In this document: positions 10,155 to 19,852 of the stretch, piece after piece | Position numbering within the stretch: the stretch's first letter is position 1 | Layout: each line of letters starts with the position of its first letter | Source: Chlamydomonas sphaeroides | Taxonomy: Eukaryota > Chlorophyta > Chlorophyceae > Chlamydomonadales > Chlamydomonadaceae | Direction: 5' to 3' | Assembly (NCBI GenBank): GCA_001662425.1 | Contig: BDDC01001190.1 | Location: forward strand, 1-31,526 | Length of the DNA stretch: 31,526 bases | The notes under the pieces: model-generated | Databases searched by the model: none | Seen by the model: only the letters and a program-made list of their open reading frames with translations | What the model was told of the DNA's origin: nothing | Program-made: the position numbers and the translations under genes

Positions 10155-11950
10155 GTGGTTAGAGTGAGAAGTGGGCGAACCTGTGGCCTTCGGTGTGCTG
10201 TCACGCAGAAGCGTTCATATTGTGGAAAGTGTATTAGTACATTAGCATCTATGTAAGCCTCAAGGTCTTTTTCTGGGAGTCACCGGTTCTTGCAATAAGG
10301 CGTAATGCACAGGTGTTGTGAGCTCGTAAGGTGTGGTCAAGTAGCACTGCTGTCACCTCGGTTTTCAGATGAATCGCGCTTTGTCTTTTGTATTGGATGT
10401 GCTCGCCCTAGCACTTGTTATAAAATGGTCAAAATGCCGACCGGCTTTCCTGTGCGGAATCAGTTCGCTCCTTGTTGGTATGAAATCTGGCTGACTCCTA
10501 GCTGCGTCGCATCCAGCATAAGCGGGGATATGTTCGGGCCCGGGAATGGTACTGACCGGTGGGGGTCAATGGAGCCTGTGGATCGTGTGGGCAAACAGGA
10601 CAGGTTCACCTCCGGGGTGTTGCAAGCGCTTCGCCCCGTTTCCTTCAGAAAGGGGCGAGCAAACGTGGCTGGGCTGCCGTGAGGGACCTTCCCCGACCCT
10701 TACGGTTGCGTTGTTGTGGCAGCAAAGCGCCTCATAGCGCCACCAGCTGTGGGCTCCTGACATCCGAGGATAACCTAGTGCGCCCGCCTGCTACACCTGG
10801 GATGTCGGTACGGGTTGTTCTTTCTTTAACTAGTGGCTCAACCAGTCATGACACTGGACCTGCGTGACCGCAGCACCGCACCTCTGAACCCCCAACATGC
10901 GACTGCCGTAATACCCTATGCAACATCATTGAACATAAGCAGCTGTTCTGCACGCCCCGTAGTGCATTCTGCACGCCTTGGGGATTCGAGGCTCCAGGGC
11001 GTGCGTTTCCCTCACACACATCGGTGCTTCTGCTTGTTCCGCAAACCAAAGTCGCTGCGCGGCGGGGCTAGCCCCAAAAAGCCTTGTTAGCGGGAGCCGA
11101 GGCCGGTGGCTTCACTTGTCGAGGCGCGCTCCGGCACTACACGTCAACGGCTGCCCTTTCCTTGTGGCGAGCGCAACTCCCAAGACGGCTACGGCCAAGA
11201 CGGCTCACACACTGCTTCCAGGGGCCGGTTTGGCACGTGAGCCCCGGATACCGTGCTGCCTTCGCGTACTTTCTTTTTTTGGTACCCCCAATCCGTCCTC
11301 CGTCTGGGGCTGCCGGCCCCCCTTCGACCATCGGGGCTTGATCAGTTGAAGGCATTGTTACACAGGCGCTCGCCACCCTATCAACCAACGCTGTACGTGT
11401 CCGGACTAATCTGGGACGCGACCCCTTACCCCTGGCCGCTTCACCCAGACGTGGCCAGGACCCCCTGCGGCATTCCTGGCTGTCGGTGGCATTCTACCTG
11501 GGCAGTCTTGCCGTTGTGCAACAGCAACCCTTGCTGCCTGTGCTGCTTGTGCTGCTTGTGCGTTGCTGCTGCAAGATAATGCAATCCGAGACGCGGAGTG
11601 CTGCCCTTGTGCCTTGCTCCCGTGCCTAAGCGTCAAGATGCCCGCTGCAATGTGCCGCAACCAGAGCACGGCCCCCAGCAGTGGACGCAGTGCGCCAGCT
11701 GAGAGCTTTACAAAGGACCACTGCCGTAGACCCTACAAACTTCCCCAGCTGCGCATGGGTGCATGGCTTCGCCCCGTCTCCTACGGAAAGGGGCAAGCCA
11801 ACCGAACGCCCAAAGCTGTTCAAGAACCTCAACACTCCCACCTCGATGGGTCAGGCCGCCCCAGCAGAGCCATGTCCACTCCTTGCCAAGCTCCATCCAC
11901 CCTAGGGGATAGGCCGCCCCAGCTCACGCAGGCCACCCCTAGCCCAACTC
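10155..11950. other. Gene-free stretch with repeat fragments
   Basis: No reading frame here shows splice structure or recognisable protein. It contains short pieces related to repeats elsewhere. At 11736-11800 there is the cccagctgcgcatgggtgc core of the dispersed repeat annotated at 11954. At 10626-10665 there is a related cgcccc...ggggcg hairpin-like piece. The 19-mer tcctccgtctggggctgcc at 11296-11314 recurs at 13055. Decayed mobile-element sequence is the likeliest explanation. Confidence 0.5.
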
Positions 11951-11953
11951 AAT

Positions 11954-12133
11954 CCGCCCCTCCCGCCGCCTTTACCCTTCCATCTCCGCCGGGTCATGAA
12001 ACCTCCCCAGCTGCGCATGGGTGCATGGCTCGCCCCAAAAAGAGGCCACCCTGACCAGACGCAACCAGTCGGTCATTATGCGGTTGTCGCCGGGGCTATT
12101 TAAGGGGTCTCGGGCACACCGACATCCGTGCCC
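11954..12133 (-). repeat. Dispersed ~180-bp repeat, copy A
   Basis: This segment is nearly identical to the reverse complement of 29859-30037. It includes ccccagctgcgcatgggtgc, the stretch ggtcattatgcggttgtcgc and ggggtctcgggcacaccgac. The right end abuts a run of Ns, so the true boundary of the element is unknown. A terminal-inverted-repeat structure was not found. It may be a MITE, a SINE-like piece or a fragment of a larger transposon. Confidence 0.85.
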
Positions 12134-12143
12134 NNNNNNNNNN
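12134..12143. other. Assembly gap (10 N)
   Basis: Ten ambiguous bases mark a break of unknown true length in the assembly. It sits exactly at the end of dispersed repeat copy A, as expected where repeats defeat assembly. Features across it should not be joined. Confidence 0.98.
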
Positions 12144-12264
12144 AGGGCCGGACCTAGCCGCCCGGACTGCCTCGACGGCAGGAATGCACATCTCAACGCA
12201 CGTCGCCGCTGCCGCTTGCTCTAGCTGTGTCGCGGCTGCTTGCGGCGGCCGCTACCGCCGGCGG

Positions 12265-12325
12265 TGCACCGCGGACGGTGACAAGAGAGGGTTCCGTTTG
12301 CACCGCGGACGGTGACAAGGGAGGG
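12265..12325. repeat. 27-bp direct repeat pair
   Basis: Positions 12265-12291 and 12299-12325 match at 26 of 27 bases. Both begin tgcaccgcggacggtgac and end with gaggg, and they differ at one base (acaagagaggg against acaagggaggg). The period is 34 bp. No function is apparent. Confidence 0.9.
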
Positions 12326-12506
12326 ACACTACTCCGCACAAGGTTGCACTGCCACGAAACCTCTGCCGCAGGCGGTCTGCCTGGGCCGTGCCCCCCTCTG
12401 CCTCAGCCGTCCTGACCGCGGCAGGCCGCCTAGCCTGGGGCCAGCTCTTTGCCGTGTCGAGACAGGACGCGACAGGACACCACAGACTTCCACAGATATC
12501 CTGGCC

Positions 12507-12542
12507 GGTTCCCACCAGGGGAGATCTCCCCTGGTTCCCACC
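12507..12542. repeat. 22-bp perfect palindrome within a direct repeat
   Basis: Bases 12514-12535 are a perfect palindrome with no spacer, built from the half site ACCAGGGGAGA. The 10-mer ggttcccacc occurs at 12507-12516 and again at 12533-12542, overlapping both palindrome ends. This could be a protein-binding site, a cruciform-prone site or a relic of an insertion event. Nothing nearby assigns it to a gene. Confidence 0.9.
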
Positions 12543-13128
12543 CTCTTCCGGGGCACGCTTGCGAGCAAAGTAATGGCTGGCAACCCGCCTCATCTTGGTC
12601 AGTCCGGCTCCAAGCTAATGCAGCAGCGTTGGGCAACGTCTCCGCGCGCCTCAGCCCCATGCTACCGGCAGGAGACGACAGCGAAGGTATGCAGCAAGTT
12701 GATCTGTAAGAGAAGGGCGGGGGAAGGCACGAGCAGAAGGCGAAGCCTAGCAACTGCGCGGTGGGCATGGGCGGATCGGGGCCAGGCCGGGGTGAACAGG
12801 GCAAGCAGAAAGTGCGAGTAAGGCCCCGGTGCGGACACCCAGCGGGATTCCCCACCACCCGGCCGCACGGTGCGCTCGGGGTTGATGGCTGCGCTGACAG
12901 AAGCTGTTGGGGGCGTTCTTCCGGTCAGGATCTCCGGGCAGGGGCCAGGGCGGACCAGGGGACCGATTCGGTTCAAGGGAGGTGCATGTAATCGCATTGC
13001 CTCCTGGTTGCCGGCTTTGGGGTGGTCTTTGCCTGCCATTCCCGCTTCAATCAATCCTCCGTCTGGGGCTGCCTGCCGCTCCTACCAAACGGGCTACTTG
13101 AGTTTTAGGCGTTTGACGGACGGACGGA

Positions 13129-13146
13129 CCAGGAGGGACCTCCTGG
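13129..13146. repeat. 8-bp inverted repeat inside GGAC repeats
   Basis: CCAGGAGG, a 2-base spacer, then CCTCCTGG. It is flanked on both sides by acggacgg repeats. It lies about 140 bases before the start codon of the tentative small gene and could be in its promoter or leader. Confidence 0.7.
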
Positions 13147-13176
13147 GACGGACGGTAGGGTCTCCGCCCCCCTGTT

Positions 13177-13202
13177 GGCTCGCCCCTTCAGGGGCACGAG
13201 CC
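13177..13202 (+). other. Potential hairpin upstream of the small gene
   Basis: GGCTCG plus CCCC pairs with GGGG plus CGAGCC around a TTCA loop, with a two-base bulge. It lies 84-109 bases before the ATG at 13286. If transcribed it would form a stable stem in the 5' leader. Confidence 0.4.
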
Positions 13203-13285
13203 GTTCGACTCGGCCACCAAGTAGCACAAGTGCCTTCGCTAACTTTGCTTTTGATCAAGGACGCTGTGACCGCCCTCCTCACACA

Positions 13286-13783
13286 ATGCCAGCAAAGAAG
13301 CAAAAGACCTTAGGAGCTTCAAACGCAGGGCTGCGGCACGACACGGAGGTGAGTGCCGTGGCGGGGGTTATCGGTGGGTGACTGGGTGGCCGGGTGTCTG
13401 GGTAACACCAGCAGCGGGACAGCGCGGTAACACCGGCAGCGTAACAACACGCTCCTGCCCACCCCCTTCCTCCCTCCCAGACCTTGGCCTCAATTCCGCT
13501 CTCAACATGCTGCTGCTGCTGCTGCTGTGCCTCTAGCTGCTCGGGGCTGAGCGTCCGGCCTGCTTCCGCTCTGATGGCGGCGATGGGCCGGGCGGCGATG
13601 GACCAGGCGGCGGAGGCGGAGGGGCTGGTAGCAGCCGCAGCAAGCGGCCGCGACATAGCGAGATCGGCGGCAGCGGCGGCGTGTGTTGCGATGTGCATTC
13701 CTGCCGTTTCAGGCAGTTCGGGCGGCTTTGTTCGGCCCGTGGGGAGAGGGCAGTTGTCGGTGTGCCCGAGACCCCTCAAATAG
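13286..13783 (+). CDS. Tentative small two-exon gene
   Basis: Exon 1 is 13286-13348 and encodes a basic start, MPAKKQKTLGASNAGLRHDT. It ends at a consensus donor, GAG|GTGAGT. A pyrimidine-rich acceptor (cttcctccctcccag) opens exon 2 at 13481, which reads in phase to TAG at 13783, giving 121 residues. The CTG run in exon 2 encodes seven Cys residues in a row, followed by an Ala-rich stretch. I recognise no family. The last residues and stop lie in a diverged copy of the dispersed repeat. The opposite strand also has an open frame (a poly-Gln reading), but its splice signals are weaker. It could instead be a non-coding RNA or a pseudogene. Confidence 0.4.
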
Positions 13784-13885
13784 TCACCAGCTATGACTGC
13801 ATTACGACCGACCGTGTGGTCTAGTCTGGGTGGCCTCTATTTGAGGCAAGTCATGCACCCTTGCGCAGCTGGGAAAGGTTTGTAA
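13756..13885 (+). repeat. Dispersed repeat, diverged copy C
   Basis: This copy lies in the same orientation as 29859-30037. Shared blocks are gtcggtgtgcccgagacccc, a diverged middle, ggtggcctct, then catgcaccc and gcgcagctggg. Divergence is clearly greater than between copies A and B, so this is an older insertion. Confidence 0.75.
13881..13885 (+). terminator. Candidate TGTAA signal after the small gene
   Basis: TGTAA occurs 97 bases after the TAG at 13783, at the end of repeat copy C. If used, the repeat supplies both the stop codon and the polyadenylation signal of the small gene. Confidence 0.35.
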
Positions 13886-14753
13886 GCCTAAGTGACACGC
13901 CCCGCTTCATGGTGTTTAGTTAAAGGACATACAGAAAACACGACCCGCGCGGCACGCCCCGGGTGGATGACGCGTCGGTTGTGCATAAGAAGCAGAGATG
14001 CCTGCAGGTGCAGCGGTGCGTGAAACGAAGCCCAGCGCCGCCACGTAAGAACTCGGTTCCCAGCCCGCCCAGCCCGCGTACCAATGTGTAGGTTACCTGG
14101 CGTCGGAGATTTGTGTATAAGACGCCCCGCTTTACGGTTTGTGTGAGTAATCGTTTATAATCAAGTAAGCACGCCCGAGGTGTAGGGGTGTGTGTGTGCC
14201 TGTGTGTACATGGGGGACAGTGAGTAGCGGAAGAAAAACAGCGCGAAGGCCAGAGCGTAGGCCGACAGGCGGGGCTCGGCGCTCGGGGGCCTAGCATGCC
14301 CGAAGGGGCGGGCACGGTTATGCGCCAGAGACGACAGACCAAGCGTGCTGACATCGCGCCTAGCACAGTTCACGCCTAGCATGGTTTCGCGCCACCCTCG
14401 TCGCACACCAACAACTCAACAACAAGGGCTTGAACCATCGCGGACTGTCACTGACTGCACGACCTCTACAGCTGCAACGCAGATAGACTGATATCTGACC
14501 GTCGTTTGCACTGCGCACATTACACGTTGCTGCAGCTGTTCGCCGCTGTCAGCCATGCGCCTAGCCATGTGCAGCGCCGTATGCTGCAGCGCTGAGCGCC
14601 GCTCGTCGAGATGAAGTAAGGCACAAGAGGAAGTACCGCGAAGTCTCCCAGACCCACTTACACCCCTCACCCGTTGGGGGTCCTGACACCTGCGGTCCGC
14701 ACTTTGCCGTCCACACAGGGCATTCCCCTAGGCGCGGCGCGCCGAACCCCTGA
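13886..14753. other. Gene-free stretch
   Basis: No supported coding sequence was found. At 13948-13966 there is a variant of the cgcggcacgccctgggttgtg repeat seen twice at the right edge of the window, and at 14188-14209 a GT-rich tract. The right end presumably holds the leader of the large unknown gene. An in-frame TGA directly precedes its ATG. Confidence 0.45.
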
Positions 14754-17700
14754 ATGTCTCGCCGGGCCGGCGGCCCGTGGTGGGCCGGCGAGCGCCGCGA
14801 GGCGTCGGTTCCGTTCCCTTCCGAGTTTGCCGTTGCAGTTGTGGGAGACAACCCCGACGATGACGAGGGCTGGGATTTTGACCCTTGGTCCTGCGAGTTC
14901 ATCCAGCAGAAGGGCACCCAGTTCCTGTACGGCGCCAGGGTGTATTTCGACCTGGATGCGCTTTGGTAAGGGGCCGGCGGCATGCGCTTTTGTAGGGGCC
15001 GGCGTGCAGTGCCGGCAATTGCGGGTCCGGACGCGTCGGCTGCGGCCTGCTGCGGATCCGCGGGGCAGCGCCCAGGCGTGACGCAGTCCTGCCGCTGTCC
15101 GCTGCCCACTTGAGCGGCTCCAGGAGAGAGCTGGTGGAACCGTGGCACCACATCCGCTTTCCCACCGTCTCGCAGTCATGTGGGTCGGGACCGCCGTGCG
15201 CGACTGACAGGAGGGAGGGCAGTGGGTGCGCCAGCGGGCCCAGCCGAGCGACGGGCGGGGCATGTGCTGCAAAACGCACCGGCAGCCTGTCGGCGGCCGC
15301 CAGCACCTGACCCACCTGGCCCTGGCCCGCTCCGCGTGCAGCCATCGCCTCCCGCGCTGCTGCCGCCGCGCGAGCCGGCTTCCCCAGCCCCAGCCCCACC
15401 GAGCAGCGTGAGGCGGCGTGGGACCGGGAGCTCGCGGCATCGGCGCCCCAGCCCGCGGCGTCGGCTGCGGCTCTTGCGGCGCTGCCGCCGGCGGCTGCGG
15501 CCCTGCTTGCGGCGCTGCACTTGGACCTGCTGGGCAGCGTGGTGGGCTCGGCCGCACACCCCGAGGCGCTGGCCGGCTGGGACGTGTCGGCAGGCAAGAG
15601 CGGCAGCGGCAGCGTGCCAGGGGACTGGGGCCGTGGATGCCGGACCCCGCCCCCGCCCCGGCAGGCCGCTATCCGGCATTGTCGCCAGCGGCATGGCGAT
15701 GCCGTGGGGCCCCGCGCTACTGCCTCGGGGCCCCCTGCCCATTGGCCCACGTACCAAGGTCCCCGCGCCCCTCCCGTGTCCCCGCAGCCTTCCCGCTGTC
15801 CCGCGGCGGCCTTCCCCACCCTGCCAACCTGCTGCCGCTGCACGCCGCGACCCACCGGCAGCGGCGGGACCTGCTGCTCAACTCCATCGTGGTAGAAGCA
15901 CCGGCTGCGCCGCCAGGCGCCGCGGCGGCAGCGCTGCCGCCACAGCCAGCGGGGCGGCCCCGGGCCTTTCTGGTAGAGGCTTCCGGCGTCGCCGCTGGCG
16001 GCGCGGCGCATTCGCGCCGAGAGGCGCGCGGCAGTGGCGGCGGCGGCGCTCCGCTGCTGAGGGCACTGCGGCGGGGTCTGTCGGCGGAGCAGTTGGCGGC
16101 ACTGTGGACCGCCGTCACGACGGCGCTCGGTGGCGCCGCCGACGGCGGCGCGGCGGCGGCGGAGCTGCTGTCCGACCTGCTGACCGCCAACTGGGCGCAG
16201 CTGCCTGATGGCTCCCTGCAGCGCAGCGTGCCGTACCGGCAGCTGCACGAGCCCGACTTTCCGTCGGGCCTGCTCAGAACGTACCTGGCGTGTACGGCAG
16301 CCCGCGTGCCGAGTACAGCAGGTGCCACGGGGGAGGTGGCACCGGGCGCTGCCGAGGCCGCGGCGGCCGCTGGTGGCCTCGCCGACAGCCCCCGCGAGGC
16401 CGACGCAGCTGCGCTCACGGCCCCGCCCGGCGGAGCCGCTGCTGCTGGTGGGAGCGCTGACGCCGCAAGCGTAGCCGACGGCGCCGCGCAGACGGCGACC
16501 GGCGGTGGGGAGCCAGGAGCCAGTGCCGACGAGGGGGCGGGGCCGGACAGCGACGGCGGCCCTGTGGCAGCGCCCGGGCCCGACGCCGCGGCCCCGGCGT
16601 CGCCAGCGGTAAGCGCTGCTGGAGCAGCTGGTAGCGCCGCGTCCGGGGGTGATGGCGCAGGCGCTGCGCCCAGCGGCGACGGCACAGAGCTTGTTGCCGG
16701 TAGCGACGGCGGCTTGGCGAGGCCTAGCGCTCCCGCGACGGCCAGTGACGGCGGCGCAGCCTACAGCGACGGCGGCGCAGCGGCGGCGCCCGGCGGCGGA
16801 GAGGCGGCAGCGGTCGCAAGCGCCGACGCCGTCGTCAACGCTGTGCTGCAGGAGGCGCGGGCGCGGCTGGCGGCGGCGCTGGGCTGGTCTCCTGCCGCGG
16901 CCCCTCCGCCCCCACCCGAGGAGCTGCTGCTGGCCGAGGAGGTGGACATGGACTCCCTCGCAGGCACCGCCAGCGCCGACGCCGCCCAGGCCGCCGAGAC
17001 CGCTCCCTCCGCCCCTGCCGCCTCCGCGGCCGCCGCGTCTGCCCCAACCTCAGCCGTCAAGCCAGCTGGGTCCTCGCGCTTCCCGCCACCGCCGCCGCGG
17101 TCGCCCTTCCAGCCGCCGCTGCTGGCGACTGCTGCGCCGCCGCCGCGCAAGCTGCCGCCAGCTGACCCCGCCAAGCTGGCCAAGATGGCCTGGGCGCCGC
17201 CGCCGCGGCCCAAACCGGCGGCGCTGTCGCGGCGCGTGCCGCGGCCGCTCAAGCGCCCGGGGGACGTCGTTATCCTGCCGCCAGAGCCGCTGAATGTGCC
17301 CAGGTGGGTGGGCGGGTGGTTGAGTTTGCCGGCGGGCGCATGAGCCGCCGCGTTGTGGTGGTGGGTGTTGGACTCGTCTACATGGCGCTCATCACCACAG
17401 GGTACACCGCCCTGCACCCAGCTTCCTGGGATGGTGCGCGGCATGGGGCATCGCATCCCAGCGCCTGCCCGCAGTGCTACCTGCGACACGGCCCTTGTCC
17501 CGGCAGCTCCTCGCCGCCGTAACGCGCGGTGCCCTCGCTGCTAGACTCAGCCCGAGCCGCGCCCTGGCCTCGTGCCCCACCCCCGCCGTAAGGTGGGACC
17601 TGGTGGATGTGCACTCGCCGCCGCCAGCGGAGCGGCTGCAGGCGGCAGAGGCTGTCCCTCATCAGCCAGCGGAGGCTGCCAGCGGCGGCGGCCCCGGTGC

Positions 17701-19267
17701 AGGCGATGGCAGCGCCGGCGCGGCTAGGGCCCCGGACGTGGCGGCGGCACGCACTGGGCAAGGCGAGGGGCCTGACGGCGGCGATAGTGGCGGTGGCGGT
17801 CCGCCTGCAGCCGACGGCGCGCAGCCGGGGGCCGCTGCCGGTGTTGCTGCTGCTGTTGAGCCGCAGCTCAACTCCACGGGGCCGCGGAGGGATGGCAGCG
17901 GCGCGGGCGGCGGTGACAACCCCAACGCAGACCCCGGCTTCGCGGCCGGCGGCCCTGGGCCAGTAGCGGCCGCTAGGCACGTCGGCAGCAGCGGCGGTGG
18001 CGCCCGGCCGGAAGCGGCTGCCGGCGACAGCAGGTCCAGCGGCGGGGTGGCCAGCGGCGGCGGCGTTGCGGCGGGCGCAGCGGGGGCCATGTACGTGGAT
18101 GGCGGCGGTGGGGGCCCGCCCGCTGCGGTAGCAGCACTGAGCCCTCAGCCCTCGGCGGCGAGCCTAACAGCTGGGGCTGGCGGCGGCGCAACGTACGTTG
18201 GCGGCGGCGGGCCGCCGACGGGGCTGAGCCCGCAGCCCTCGGCGGCGAGTCTACCTCCAGGGGGGCCAGCGGGGGCTGGCGGTGGCAGCGGCAGCCGGCC
18301 GCCAGCGCCTCCCAACAGAGAGCCGTCGGCAGCCAGCATCGGGTCGGCGATGCCGGCGGTGCGCACAGCTGGCGGTGCCGTCGGGTCGCGGCCTGCGTCG
18401 CTGGCCGGAAGCATACGGCGGCCCGCTTCAGAGGTTGGGTCCGCCGCCGCTTCGTCCGTTCCCGCTCAGCCCGCTCCGCTTGGCGTTTCGTCGTTGCCGC
18501 CGGAGCTGGCGGCGGCGTTCATGTCCGCGGCGGCGAGCGGCAAGCGCCATGCCCACATGGGCGGACAGCGGGTTGCCATCGCGGCGGCGGCGCCGACAGG
18601 GGCGGCGGAGGCCCTAGCGGCCACAGCGGCATCAGCAAGCAAGCCCGGGGCGTTTGCCACTGCCTTGATGCCCTTCCGGGGGTCGCAGCCGGCCGCCGAT
18701 GCAGCGGCGCAGCAGCAGCAGCAGCCCAGCCCTGTCACGTGGGAGGAGGAGCGGCGCCAGACGTCGTACATGCTGCCGGCCGCCCCATCTGCCGCCAGCA
18801 CCATGTTCGGCTGCCTGGGTACAGCAGGCACCGTCCTGGCGTCCAGGGATTCCGAGGATACACGCGTACGGCAGTACGGTGACTTCGTTCGCTACACGCT
18901 GCCACACCGGCCCGTGCCGAGCCCCATCTGGCGCGTCAGCGCCGCGTACGGTGCAGGGGACGCCGCGCTGGCGCAGGCCCCCCACGGCGCTGCCGCTGCA
19001 GCGCCTGCGGCGGCCGTTGGCCCTGCTGCAGCGGCGTCGCCAGCCGCCGGCAGTGTCCTGGGCTCTACGCTGCCACGTGCCGCTGCCGCCAGCCGGGCGG
19101 TTGCGGCACCAGCGGCGCCGTCGCCCGGCGGCAGTGTCAAGGGGTCCGCGCCTCCCTCGCCGCGGACTGGGGGCCCGGGCCGGCCGCCGGCGGGGGCGCC
19201 GTCGCTGGGGGCGTCACGGGCGCCGTCCGTAGCTGGTTCTGTGCGCAGCGGCGCGGGCCGGGGCTGA
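14754..19267 (+). CDS. Large unknown protein with conserved-looking N-terminus and Ala/Gly-rich body
   Basis: Five exons join in frame: 14754-14965, 15124-15221, 15342-15593, 15788-17303 and 17593-19267, giving 1250 residues. The start is the first ATG after an in-frame TGA; an acceptor at 14838 would allow further upstream exons instead. Residues 1-260 look like real protein: GWDFDPWSCEFIQQKG, YGARVYFDLDALWRELVEPW, LDLLGSVVGSAAHPEALAGW and FPLSRGGLPHPANLLPLHAA. The rest is mostly low-complexity Ala, Gly, Pro and Ser. Further islands occur near 280-350 (LSAEQLAALW, LLSDLLTANWAQLPDGS) and 1075-1135 (TWEEERRQTSYMLPA, RQYGDFVRYTLPHRPVPSPI). I cannot name the family. The intron after 15593 has a strong GC donor (CAG|GCAAGA). 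Exon 5 could also begin at 17545 in the same frame. Confidence 0.55.
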
Positions 19268-19539
19268 GGGGTCTCTGGCTCGCTAGCTGGAGAGCAAGCT
19301 ACTGCCCGGAGCCGCGGGCTGCCAGCGTAGGACAGCGGGGCCCAGCGGTGGCTCGTGCAGTGGTGAGCAGCGGCAGGGACTCTGATGTGCCGGCTGCGCT
19401 GTAGCGCTGTGAGAGCTCGGCCGAGGCTGCGGTCGTCCAGGGGCAGCGCAACCACGGCTGGCGTTGGTGGTGCGTCGGGGCGGCCGCCGCGCGGAGCGGG
19501 GGGCGAAGGGCAGAGGAGTGGGCGATGCGGGCCTGTTGA

Positions 19540-19852
19540 AGTGCACCAGGTGCTCGCCAGGTGCTCCTGCGATCTAGGCTGGGGTGCTGGGACCTTGAGG
19601 CCAACCGCGCCCGTAGCAGAATGCGGGAGGCACGCCGTTGCGGGTTGTGTGCTAACAGCGTTGAAGATGAGTTACATGTGTTCGGCGAGTGTCCCGCATA
19701 TAGCCAGCTGCGGGCTGAGCACGAGCTTACTCTACTTGCACGTCGTGGCATGCGCCGCGTGATGCTAGAGGCTGATCCGAGTCATGTGGCCCGGTATCTG
19801 AGGGATGTGTGGAATAGGCGGACCGTAGCGCTGAGGAGCCGAGGGCCCTAGT
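19540..19852 (+). mobile_element. 3' end of a LINE-type retrotransposon ORF
   Basis: An open frame following a stop at 19537-19539 reads LRSRLGCWDLEANRARSRM, then the zinc-binding pattern C-x2-C-x8-H-x4-C (CGLCANSVEDELHVFGEC) followed by PAYSQLR, and ends with TAG at 19850-19852. This pattern is typical of the region after the reverse transcriptase in L1-like elements (zf-RVT). The reverse transcriptase itself is absent, so this is a 5'-truncated, dead copy. It starts about 270 bases after the stop of the large unknown gene, in the same orientation, and may lie in its 3' UTR. Confidence 0.65.

Noticed and set aside
13279..13779. Minus-strand frame with poly-Gln, opposite the small gene
   Set aside because: The plus strand has a consensus donor and pyrimidine-rich acceptor, while the minus-strand sites (gtctgg donor) are weak. 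Not fully excluded.
14899..16248. 449-residue open frame on the minus strand
   Set aside because: It is antisense to well-phased exons of the large plus-strand gene. It is Arg/Ala-rich with no domain, as expected for the shadow of GC-rich coding DNA.
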